DNA of 64,000 nt. Source: Arenimonas maotaiensis. Lineage in GTDB: Bacteria > Pseudomonadota > Gammaproteobacteria > Xanthomonadales > Xanthomonadaceae. A program made the position numbers and the translations under genes. Positions 38,966 through 46,628 of the stretch are shown here, one piece after another (the first letter of the stretch is position 1; each line of letters opens with the position of its first letter). Where the stretch lies: the NCBI RefSeq assembly GCF_014638745.1, contig NZ_BMFO01000003.1, positions 265,341 through 329,340 on the forward strand, written 5' to 3'. A model generated the notes under the pieces. It was not told the DNA's origin. It made no database searches and saw nothing but the letters and a program-made list of their open reading frames with translations.

Positions 38966-40017
38966 TGGAGTGGATGATTTACGGCGCCAACGGCTACACC
39001 GGCCGGCTGATGGTGGAAGACGCGGTGCGCCGCGGCCTGCGGCCGGTGCTGGCCGGGCGTTCGCGCGCGGCCATCGAGCAGTTGGCGGTCGAATTCGGCC
39101 TGCCGGCGCGGGTGTTCGGCCTGGATCGGCCGGAGGCGGTGGCCATGGGCCTGCGCGGCATGGAACTGGTGCTGCATTGCGCCGGTCCGTTTTCCCAAAC
39201 GGCGTTGCCGATGGCCAAAGGCTGCCTTGAGGCCGGCGCGCATTATCTCGACATCACCGGCGAGATCGACGTGTTCGCCGCCTGCGCCGCGCTCGACGCC
39301 GAGGCCAAGCAGCGCGGCATCGTGGTGATGCCCGGCGCCGGCTTCGACGTGGTGCCGACCGATTGCCTGGCGGCGATCCTGAAACTGGAATTGCCGTCGG
39401 CGCGCCATCTGGTGTTGGCGTTCGACGCCCCCGGCGGCCCGAGTCCGGGCACCGCCAAGACCGCCATCGAAGGCCTGGGCAAGGGCGGCCGCGCGCGCAT
39501 CGACGGCGAACTGCGCACCGTGCCCTTGGCCTGGAAGACGCGCACCTTCGACAAGGCCGGCACGCCGCGGCTGGCGATGACCATTCCCTGGGGCGACGTG
39601 TTCACCGCGCATGTGTCCACCGGCATCCCCGACATCGAGGTCTACATGTGCGTGCCGCCGGCCACCGTGGCCAATCTGCGCCGCCTGCGCCGGCTCGGGC
39701 CGCTGCTGGGCTGGCGTCCAGTGCAGGCCTGGCTGAAATCGCGCGTCGAGCGTAGCGTGCGCGGCCCGGATGCCGACAAACGCGCCGCCGCCGAGACCTG
39801 GGTCTGGGGCGAGGTCGAAGACGCCGCGGGCCGCAAAGCCGCCTGCACCCTGGTCACGCCCAACGGCTACACGCTGACCGTGCAGGCCGCGCTCGGCATC
39901 GTGGCCAAGCTGATGGCGGCGCAACGGCCGATCGGCGGTTTCTACACGCCCTCGCGCCTGATGGGCGCCGATTACGTGCTGCGCCTGCCCGGCGTGAAAC
40001 GCGTCGGCAGCCGCTGA
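38962..40017 (+). CDS. Saccharopine dehydrogenase-like NAD(P)-binding protein
   Basis: A 351-residue protein with an N-terminal Rossmann fold (IYGANGYTGRLMVEDAVRRGL) and the CAGPFSQTALPMAKGCLEAGAHYLDITGE segment of saccharopine dehydrogenase-type and trans-acting enoyl reductase proteins. The reaction is unknown; reduction of a lipid or polyketide double bond is one option, and the coupled SDR upstream would fit a short lipid-modifying pathway. The stop shares one base with the uvrD start. Confidence 0.83.
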   Translation: MMEWMIYGANGYTGRLMVEDAVRRGLRPVLAGRSRAAIEQLAVEFGLPARVFGLDRPEAVAMGLRGMELVLHCAGPFSQTALPMAKGCLEAGAHYLDITGEIDVFAACAALDAEAKQRGIVVMPGAGFDVVPTDCLAAILKLELPSARHLVLAFDAPGGPSPGTAKTAIEGLGKGGRARIDGELRTVPLAWKTRTFDKAGTPRLAMTIPWGDVFTAHVSTGIPDIEVYMCVPPATVANLRRLRRLGPLLGWRPVQAWLKSRVERSVRGPDADKRAAAETWVWGEVEDAAGRKAACTLVTPNGYTLTVQAALGIVAKLMAAQRPIGGFYTPSRLMGADYVLRLPGVKRVGSR

Positions 40018-42191
40018 TGGACGTGTCGCATCTGGTCGACGCCCTGAACCCGGCGCAGCGCGAAGCCGTGTGCGCCGAGCCCGGGCATTATCTGGTGTTG
40101 GCCGGCGCCGGCTCCGGCAAGACCCGCGTGCTCACCCACCGCATCGCCTGGCTCAACCAGGTGTTCGAGGTGCCGCTGTACCGCGTGCTGGCGGTGACCT
40201 TCACCAACAAGGCCGCCGCCGAGATGCGTTCGCGGCTGACCGCGCTGCTGCCCGAGGGCGCGCGCGGCATGTGGGTCGGCACCTTCCATGGCATCGCGCA
40301 CCGCCTGCTGCGCCTGCATTGGCAGGACGCCGGCCTGCCGGAAGGCTTCCAGGTGCTGGACGCCGACGACCAGCTGCGGCTGGTCAAACGCGTGGTGCAG
40401 GACCTGCAGCTGGACGACACCCGCTTTCCGCCGAAACAGCTGACCTGGTGGATCAACGCGCAGAAGGACGCCGGCCGCCGGCCGGGCGCCATCCAGCCGG
40501 CCATGGGCGACCAATACACCCGCATCCAGCTGCAGGTGTACGAGGAATACGAGGCGCGCTGCCGGCGCTCGGGTCTGGTCGATTTCGCCGAGATCCTGCT
40601 GCGCGCGCACGAGACCCTGCTCAATACGCCGGCGCTGCTGGAGCATTACCGGCAGCGCTTCAGCCAGATCCTGGTGGACGAATTCCAGGACACCAACGCC
40701 GTGCAGTTCGCCTTCATCCAGCTGTTGGCCGGCGAGCGCGGCTGCGTGTTCGTGGTCGGCGACGACGACCAGTCGATCTACGGCTGGCGCGGCGCGCAGG
40801 TCACCCACATGCAGAAGTTCTTGGGCGAATACCCGGCCGCGCGCACCATCCGTCTGGAGCAGAACTACCGTTCCACCGGCAACATCCTGGCCGCCGCCAA
40901 CGCGGTCATCGCGCACAATCCCGAGCGGCTCGGCAAGAAGCTGTGGACCGAAGACCGCGACGGCGCGCCGATCGACCTGTACACCGCGTTCAATGAGGTC
41001 GACGAGGCGCGTTACGTGGTCGGCCGCATCCAGGCGCTGATCCAGCACGGCCACAGCGCCTCCGAATGCGCCGTGCTGTACCGCAACAACGCGCAGTCGC
41101 GCGCCATCGAAGAGCAGCTGCTGTCGGCCGCGCTGCCGTACCGCGTGTACGGCGGCCAGCGCTTCTTCGAGCGCATGGAGATTAAGGACGCCATGGCCTA
41201 TCTGCGCCTGGTGTCGAACCGCGACGACGACGCAGCCTTCGAGCGCGCGGTCAACACGCCGCCGCGCGGCATCGGCGACCGCACGCTGGACGAACTGCGC
41301 CGCTTGGCCCGTGACTCGGCGCTGTCGCTGTGGCGCGCCGCGGTATTGATCCAAGAGGGCGGCGCGTTGAACGGCCGCGCCAAGAACGCCTTGGCCGCAT
41401 TCCTGGCGCTGATCGACGGCATCGACCAGAACCGCGACGGACTGGAATTGTACGAACTGTTCGATTTGATCCTGGAACGTTCCGGTCTGCGCCCGCATTA
41501 CTCGAAGGAATCCAAGGGCGAGCTCGATTCGCGGGTCGACAACCTCGACGAATGGGTGTCGGTGGCCAGCCGTTTCGCGCGCCGCATCGTGCCCGACGAC
41601 GAGGAAAGCACCGGCGAGCTGGCCGCGTTTCTGGCCTATGCCGCGCTCGAGGCCGGCGAGGGGCAAGTGGAGGAGGGCGCCGACGGCGTGCAGCTGATGA
41701 CCCTGCACAGCGCCAAGGGCCTGGAGTTCCCGTTCGTGTTCCTGGTCGGCCTGGAAGAAGGTCTGTTCCCGTCCACGCGCTCGCTGGACGAAGCCAACCG
41801 GCTGGAGGAGGAGCGCCGTCTGGCGTATGTCGGCATCACCCGCGCGCGCGAACAGCTGGTGCTGAGCTATGCCGAATCCCGGCGCCTGCATGGCATGGAG
41901 ATGTACGGCACGCCTTCGCGCTTCATCCGCGAGATCCCGGAAAAGCTGATCAACGCCATCCGGCCGAAGACCGCGCACTACGGCAGCGGCGCGCCGCGCT
42001 ACGGCGGCGGCTCATTGGCCGAGGACACCGGCGCGTTCCGCCTGGGCCAGAGCGTGCGCCACGCCACCTTCGGCGACGGCGTGATCCTGCAGTTCGAGGG
42101 CTCCGGCGCGCACGCGCGCGTGCAGGTGCACTTCAGCGAGGCCGGCAGCAAATGGCTGGTGCTGGCCTACGCCAAACTGCAGGCGGCCTGA
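40017..42191 (+). CDS. uvrD: DNA helicase II UvrD
   Basis: A 724-residue superfamily 1 helicase for excision and mismatch repair. Walker A in LAGAGSGKTRVLTHR, TFTNKAAAEM, DEFQDTN, DDDQSIYGWRGA, LEQNYRS and TLHSAKGLEFPFVFL cover the standard motifs in order. The C-terminal tail (HATFGDGVILQFEGSG) is the UvrD/PcrA tudor-like end that touches RNA polymerase. Convergent with rnk, only three bases apart. Confidence 0.95.
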   Translation: MDVSHLVDALNPAQREAVCAEPGHYLVLAGAGSGKTRVLTHRIAWLNQVFEVPLYRVLAVTFTNKAAAEMRSRLTALLPEGARGMWVGTFHGIAHRLLRLHWQDAGLPEGFQVLDADDQLRLVKRVVQDLQLDDTRFPPKQLTWWINAQKDAGRRPGAIQPAMGDQYTRIQLQVYEEYEARCRRSGLVDFAEILLRAHETLLNTPALLEHYRQRFSQILVDEFQDTNAVQFAFIQLLAGERGCVFVVGDDDQSIYGWRGAQVTHMQKFLGEYPAARTIRLEQNYRSTGNILAAANAVIAHNPERLGKKLWTEDRDGAPIDLYTAFNEVDEARYVVGRIQALIQHGHSASECAVLYRNNAQSRAIEEQLLSAALPYRVYGGQRFFERMEIKDAMAYLRLVSNRDDDAAFERAVNTPPRGIGDRTLDELRRLARDSALSLWRAAVLIQEGGALNGRAKNALAAFLALIDGIDQNRDGLELYELFDLILERSGLRPHYSKESKGELDSRVDNLDEWVSVASRFARRIVPDDEESTGELAAFLAYAALEAGEGQVEEGADGVQLMTLHSAKGLEFPFVFLVGLEEGLFPSTRSLDEANRLEEERRLAYVGITRAREQLVLSYAESRRLHGMEMYGTPSRFIREIPEKLINAIRPKTAHYGSGAPRYGGGSLAEDTGAFRLGQSVRHATFGDGVILQFEGSGAHARVQVHFSEAGSKWLVLAYAKLQAA

Positions 42192-42194
42192 GAC

Positions 42195-42575
42195 TCAGCG
42201 GCGGACGGACAGTACCCGCACCTTGGTGCTGCGGCCGCCGGGCAGCGCCCAGTCGATTTCCTGGCCGACCGACAGGCCGAGCAGCGCGCTGCCGATCGGC
42301 GCGAGGATCGAGACCGTGCCGTCGCCGCCGGCGGTGTTCGGGTATACCAGCTTCAGCTCGAACTGGCGGCCGGCCGCTTCTTCCGCGAAGCGGACGGTGG
42401 AATCCATGGTCACCACATCGGCCGGGATGGCGTCGTCGGCCACCACGTTGGCGCGCTCCAGCTCCACGCGCAGGCCGTCCAGGCCCGGCAGGTTCTCGTA
42501 GCGTTCCGAGGACAGCAGGGCGTCCAGGCGGTTCCAGTCGGTCTGGGTGATGGTGATCGGCGGCAGTTCGGACAT
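42195..42575 (-). CDS. rnk: Nucleoside diphosphate kinase regulator Rnk (GreA/B C-terminal-like)
   Basis: A 126-residue Rnk-type protein: short N-terminal coil (ITITQTDWNRLDALL) and the Gre-family FKBP-like domain with SILAPIGSALLGLSVGQEIDWALPGG. Rnk binds RNA polymerase but lacks the long coiled coil of GreA. A good GAGGAG site lies eight bases before the ATG. The unusual leader is listed separately. Confidence 0.9.
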   Translation of the reverse strand: MSELPPITITQTDWNRLDALLSSERYENLPGLDGLRVELERANVVADDAIPADVVTMDSTVRFAEEAAGRQFELKLVYPNTAGGDGTVSILAPIGSALLGLSVGQEIDWALPGGRSTKVRVLSVRR

Positions 42576-42591
42576 GGCTCACTCCTCTGGC

Positions 42592-42622
42592 AAAAAAAAA
42601 GACCCGGCGGTGAAGCCGGATC
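42592..42622 (-). terminator. Terminator-like hairpin in the rnk leader
   Basis: On the minus strand an eight-base-pair stem (GATCCGGC with GCCGGGTC, one G-T pair, loop TTCACC) is followed at once by nine T (42600-42592). The rnk ribosome site comes only a few bases later. As drawn it is a textbook intrinsic terminator, but there is no gene upstream for it to serve other than rnk itself. Confidence 0.75.
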
Positions 42623-42633
42623 GCGATGGGCAT

Positions 42634-42662
42634 ATTAAAGGCCAAATGCCGGCGCGGGTCAA
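42634..42662 (-). promoter_or_regulatory. Predicted rnk promoter
   Basis: TTGACC at 42662-42657, a 17-base spacer and TTTAAT at 42639-42634 on the minus strand. Transcription would begin near 42627, so the RNA would start only about five bases before the terminator-like hairpin. Confidence 0.6.
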
Positions 42663-42726
42663 CCCGCCGGGCGGGCGCGGGCGCGCATGGCATACAATGG
42701 AGCCATTTCCCCGAGGCCGCCTCGCC

Positions 42727-45444
42727 ATGCCCAAACTCGTCCTGATCGACGGTTCCTCCTACCTGTACCGCGCCTTCCATGCGCTGCCGCCGCTGACCGC
42801 CGCCGACGGCACGCCGACCGGCGCGCTGTTCGGCATCGTCAACATGCTGAAGAGCAGCCTGAAGGAAGGCGCCGACTACATCGCGTTCGTGCTGGACGCG
42901 CCCGGGCCCACCTTCCGCGACGAACTGTACCCCGAGTACAAGGCCAACCGCGCCGCCATGCCGGACGATCTGCGCGCGCAGGTCGAGCCGATGATGGCGA
43001 TCGTGCAGGCGCTCGGCTTGCCGGTGATCCGCGTGCCGGGCGTGGAGGCCGACGACGTCATCGGCACCTATGCCGTGCAGGCCGCGAAAGACGGCGTCGA
43101 CGTGGTGATCTCCACCGGCGACAAGGACTTCGCGCAGCTGGTGGGTCCGCATATCCGGCTGACCAACACCATGACCGGCAGCGTCACCGACGAGGCGCGC
43201 GTACCGGAGAAGTTCGGCGTGCGCCCCGACCAGATCGTCGATTACCTGGCGCTCATGGGCGACGCGGTCGACAACGTCAAGGGCGTGGAGAAGTGCGGCC
43301 CGAAGACCGCCGCCAAATGGCTGGCCGAACACGGCACGCTCGACAACGTGATCGCCAACGCCGACAAGATCTCCGGCAAGATCGGCGAGAACCTGCGCGC
43401 GGCCCTGCCGATCCTGCCGCTGAACCGCACGTTGGTCACCATCAAGACCGACGTCGCGCTCGACAAGGACTACACGCAGCTGCTGCAGCTGCCGCCGCAC
43501 GCCGACGACCTGGCCGCGCTGTACGCCCGCTTCGGCTTCAAGCAGGCGCTGAAGGAACTGCAGGGCGGCGCGTCGGCGCCGGCCGTTTCCGCGCCCGCGG
43601 CGCAGAAGCCGGCTGAACCGATGCCGGAAGCGCGGCCCGGCGTATACGAGACCGTGCTCGATTGGCCGGCGTTCGAGGCGATGCGGGCCGAACTGCAGGC
43701 CGCCGAGTTGGTCTGCTTCGACACCGAAACCGATTCGCTCGACGCGTTGCAGGCCAATCTGGTCGGCTTGAGTTTCGCCGTGCGGCCGGAGCAGGCTTGG
43801 TACATCCCGTTGGCGCACGATTACCCGGGCGCACCACTGCAGCTGCCGGCCGAGGCGGTGCTGGCCAAGCTGGCGCCGCTGTTGGCCGATCCGGACAAAC
43901 GCAAATGCGCGCAGAACGGCAAATACGACCTGCATGTGCTGCAGCGTGTCGGCATCGCCGTGCGCGGCTTGGCCGAAGACACCCTGTTGGCCTCGTTCGT
44001 GCTCAACGCCGGCCGCGCCCGGCACGACATGGATTCGATGGCGCTGAACCATCTGGGCTACCGCACCGTGGCCTACGAAGACGTGGCCGGCAAGGGTGCC
44101 AAGCAGATCCCGTTCTCGCAGGTCGCCATCGACGACGCCACGCGCTATGCCGCCGAAGACGCCGACATCACCCTGCGCCTGCAACGCCATTTCGCGCCGC
44201 AGCTGGCGGCCGAACCGGCGCTCGAGACCCTGTACCGCGGCCTGGAGATGCCGTTGGTGCAGGTGCTGTGCGACATCGAGGAGAACGGCGTGCTCATCGA
44301 CACCGCCCTGCTGCAGCGGCAGAGCGCGGATCTGTCGGCGCGCATGCTGCAGGTGCAGAACCGGGCGTATGAAGTCGCCGGCCGCCACTTCAACCTGGAT
44401 TCACCCAAACAGCTGGGCGCATTGCTGTTCGACGAACTCGGCCTGACCGCCAAATTGAAGACGCCGACCGGCGCGCCCTCGACCAACGAGGAGGCGCTGG
44501 AGGCGATCGCCGACGACCACGAACTGCCGCGGCTGATCCTGGAACACCGCGGCATGGCCAAGCTGCGCAGCACCTACACCGACAAACTGCCGCAGATGGT
44601 CAATCCGCGCACCGGCCGCGTGCACACCAGCTACCACCAGGCCGGCGCCGCCACCGGCCGGCTGAGCTCGTCGGATCCGAACCTGCAGAACATCCCGGTG
44701 CGCACCGAGGACGGCCGCAAGATCCGCCAGGCGTTCATCGCGCCGCCGGGCCGCCGGATCGTGTCGTTCGACTATTCGCAGATCGAGCTGCGCATCATGG
44801 CGCATCTGTCCGGCGACGCCGGCCTGCTGGCGGCGTTCGGCTCCGGCCAGGACGTGCACCGCGCGACCGCGGCCGAAGTGTTCGGCGCCACCCCGGACAC
44901 CGTCACCGGCGAACAGCGCCGCGCCGCCAAGGCCATCAACTTCGGCTTGATGTACGGCATGAGCGCGTTCGGCCTGGCGCGCCAGCTGGGCATCGGCCGC
45001 AACGAGGCGGCGGAATACATCAGCCTGTATTTCAGCCGCTATCCGGGCGTGCGCGCCTACATGGACGATACCCGCAGCCGCGCCAAGGAAACCGGTTATG
45101 TCGAGACCGTGTTCGGCCGGCGTCTGTATCTGAACGAGATCAACGGCCGCAACGCCGCGCAGCGCGCCGGCGCCGAACGCGCGGCCATCAACGCGCCGAT
45201 GCAGGGCACCGCGGCCGACATCATCAAGCGCGCGATGATCGACGTGGCCGGCTGGATCGCAGGCCACCGCGAGCGGGCGCGGATGCTGATGCAGGTGCAC
45301 GACGAACTGGTGTTCGAGGCCGATGCCGGTTTCGTGCCGGAACTGCAGACCGAGGTCACGGCGCGCATGGAAGCCGCGGCGGCGCTGAAGGTGCCGCTGC
45401 TGGTGGAATGCGGCGTCGGCGGAAATTGGGACGAAGCGCACTGA
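42727..45444 (+). CDS. polA: DNA polymerase I
   Basis: A 905-residue polymerase for primer removal and repair. An N-terminal 5'-3' exonuclease (1-290, LVLIDGSSYLYRAFHALPPL, ADDVIGT, STGDKDFAQLV), a 3'-5' proofreading domain with intact acids (CFDTETDSLD, NGKYDLHVL, YAAEDADITLRL) and the polymerase domain (SFDYSQIELRIMAHLS, AKAINFGLMYG, LMQVHDELVFE) are complete. The ATG at 42727 begins the conserved nuclease domain. A TACAAT element at 42693-42698 may be its -10. Confidence 0.96.
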   Translation: MPKLVLIDGSSYLYRAFHALPPLTAADGTPTGALFGIVNMLKSSLKEGADYIAFVLDAPGPTFRDELYPEYKANRAAMPDDLRAQVEPMMAIVQALGLPVIRVPGVEADDVIGTYAVQAAKDGVDVVISTGDKDFAQLVGPHIRLTNTMTGSVTDEARVPEKFGVRPDQIVDYLALMGDAVDNVKGVEKCGPKTAAKWLAEHGTLDNVIANADKISGKIGENLRAALPILPLNRTLVTIKTDVALDKDYTQLLQLPPHADDLAALYARFGFKQALKELQGGASAPAVSAPAAQKPAEPMPEARPGVYETVLDWPAFEAMRAELQAAELVCFDTETDSLDALQANLVGLSFAVRPEQAWYIPLAHDYPGAPLQLPAEAVLAKLAPLLADPDKRKCAQNGKYDLHVLQRVGIAVRGLAEDTLLASFVLNAGRARHDMDSMALNHLGYRTVAYEDVAGKGAKQIPFSQVAIDDATRYAAEDADITLRLQRHFAPQLAAEPALETLYRGLEMPLVQVLCDIEENGVLIDTALLQRQSADLSARMLQVQNRAYEVAGRHFNLDSPKQLGALLFDELGLTAKLKTPTGAPSTNEEALEAIADDHELPRLILEHRGMAKLRSTYTDKLPQMVNPRTGRVHTSYHQAGAATGRLSSSDPNLQNIPVRTEDGRKIRQAFIAPPGRRIVSFDYSQIELRIMAHLSGDAGLLAAFGSGQDVHRATAAEVFGATPDTVTGEQRRAAKAINFGLMYGMSAFGLARQLGIGRNEAAEYISLYFSRYPGVRAYMDDTRSRAKETGYVETVFGRRLYLNEINGRNAAQRAGAERAAINAPMQGTAADIIKRAMIDVAGWIAGHRERARMLMQVHDELVFEADAGFVPELQTEVTARMEAAAALKVPLLVECGVGGNWDEAH

Positions 45445-45536
45445 TCGCGGCTTCATGCCATGAGGATTTTGTGAAGAATCCGTAAAGCGCCGCGCCGTTC
45501 ACCGTCCGTTAACCACGTGCATGATTAACTGAACCT

Positions 45537-45664
45537 GTAGGCGCAATGCCTGCACAGGATCATCTCCATCCCCTGAGAGGATCCAAGGAAGTGCGGCTTT
45601 CCCCGGCCCCCTTCCTTACCCTTGAGCCCCGCTGGCGTACCCCCGCCACCGGGGCTTTTTTTAT
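45537..45664 (+). ncRNA. sX13-like small RNA with C-rich loops
   Basis: About 128 bases between polA and speE. Four hairpins can be drawn: AGGC/GCCT at 45539-45550; GGATC...GATCC at 45557-45583 with CATCCCCT in its loop; GGAAG...CTTCC at 45586-45614 with TTTCCCC in its loop; and the terminator. The repeated CCCC loops and the position after polA match what I recall of the Xanthomonas regulator sX13 (115 nt). The 5' end is approximate; a GATTAACT element at 45523-45530 may be its -10. It would act by pairing C-rich loops with G-rich ribosome sites. Confidence 0.68.
45625..45664 (+). terminator. Rho-independent terminator of the polA-downstream RNA
   Basis: AGCCCCG and CGGGGCT arms, with an inner GGCG/CGCC pairing and a TACCCC loop, followed by seven T. 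It ends the small RNA and possibly polA read-through, three bases before the speE stop. Confidence 0.88.
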
Positions 45665-45666
45665 GC

Positions 45667-46527
45667 TTATCGGGTCTGCTGCAGCGCGCGTTTCATGAAT
45701 TCGGGCTGCGCCAGCGCGGCCACGTGCATGCCGGCGTTGTAGTACTCGGTGCGGAACGGCTTGGCGGCGGCGTCCGGCAGGCGGAATTTGGCCAGGTCGC
45801 GCGCCTGCTTGCCGGCGATGGTGCAGCTCCACCAGCCGGTCGGGTAGCAGGGCTGCGGGAACGGCAGGGTGCGGAAGCTCTGGAAGCCGGCGTCGCCCAT
45901 GGCGCCGACCATGTCCTGGATCAGGTGCATCAGCGCCAGCGGCGATTCGCTCTGCTGCACCAGCAGGCCGTCGGGGCGCAGGGCCTTGAAGCAGTCCTCG
46001 TAGAAGGCGCGGTTGAACAGGCCTTCGGCCGGGCCGACCGGATCGGTCGAGTCGACGATGATGATGTCCAGGCTTTCCGGCGCGGCGTTGCGCATGTAGG
46101 CGATGCCGTCGTCGAACATCACCGTCGCGCGCGGGTCGTTGTTGCTCTCGCACAGCTCCGGGAAGTACTTCTCGGCCATGCGCGTGACCTGCTCGTCGAT
46201 GTCGCACTGCACCACGCTGCGCACGTCGGCGTGCTTCAGGCATTCGCGCAGGGTGCCGCAGTCGCCGCCGCCGATGATGGCGATGTCCTTCGGCGCGGCG
46301 TGGGTGTAGATCGCGGCGTGCGACATCATCTCGTGGTAGAAGAAGTTCTCGCGCGTGGTCACCATCATCGCGCCGTCGATCACCATCAGGTTGCCGAAGT
46401 CGGTGGTCTCGAAGATCTCGATCTTCTGGAACGGCGACTGCACCTCATCCAGCTTGCGCACGATGCGGAATCCGATGGCCGAGCCGGTGTGCTCGAAATT
46501 CTCGTAGAACCAGGGGGTGTCGGACAT
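45667..46527 (-). CDS. speE: Spermidine synthase
   Basis: A 286-residue aminopropyltransferase that makes spermidine from putrescine and decarboxylated SAM. YHEMMSHAAIYTH, IIGGGDCGTLRECLKH (cofactor loop), VMFDDGIAYM and VDSTDPVGPAEGLF are the family motifs. The start at 46527 matches the E. coli length (288) and has GGAGACGCC upstream. It is divergent from speA, placing both polyamine genes around one 100-base control region. Confidence 0.95.
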   Translation of the reverse strand: MSDTPWFYENFEHTGSAIGFRIVRKLDEVQSPFQKIEIFETTDFGNLMVIDGAMMVTTRENFFYHEMMSHAAIYTHAAPKDIAIIGGGDCGTLRECLKHADVRSVVQCDIDEQVTRMAEKYFPELCESNNDPRATVMFDDGIAYMRNAAPESLDIIIVDSTDPVGPAEGLFNRAFYEDCFKALRPDGLLVQQSESPLALMHLIQDMVGAMGDAGFQSFRTLPFPQPCYPTGWWSCTIAGKQARDLAKFRLPDAAAKPFRTEYYNAGMHVAALAQPEFMKRALQQTR

Positions 46528-46567
46528 GGCGTCTCCTCGGGCGCAGGGGCTTGAAAAATGAGGCGCA

Positions 46568-46600
46568 ATTGTATCCGATAACGGGTAGGGGGGGTACAAT
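46568..46600. promoter_or_regulatory. Overlapping divergent promoters of speE and speA
   Basis: Inverted -10-like hexamers face apart: TACAAT at 46595-46600 reading toward speA and TACAAT on the other strand (46573-46568) reading toward speE, 21 bases between. Each -35 would overlap the other -10. No good -35 hexamer is seen, so an activator may be needed. Confidence 0.5.
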
Positions 46601-46628
46601 ACGCCTCCCCGGAGAAGGATCCCTGCCC

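Noticed and set aside
39972..41978. 668-codon open frame on the minus strand opposite uvrD
   Set aside because: High GC content leaves long antisense frames open. uvrD on the plus strand has all helicase motifs; the antisense product is rich in His, Gln, Arg and Val repeats and has no recognisable fold.
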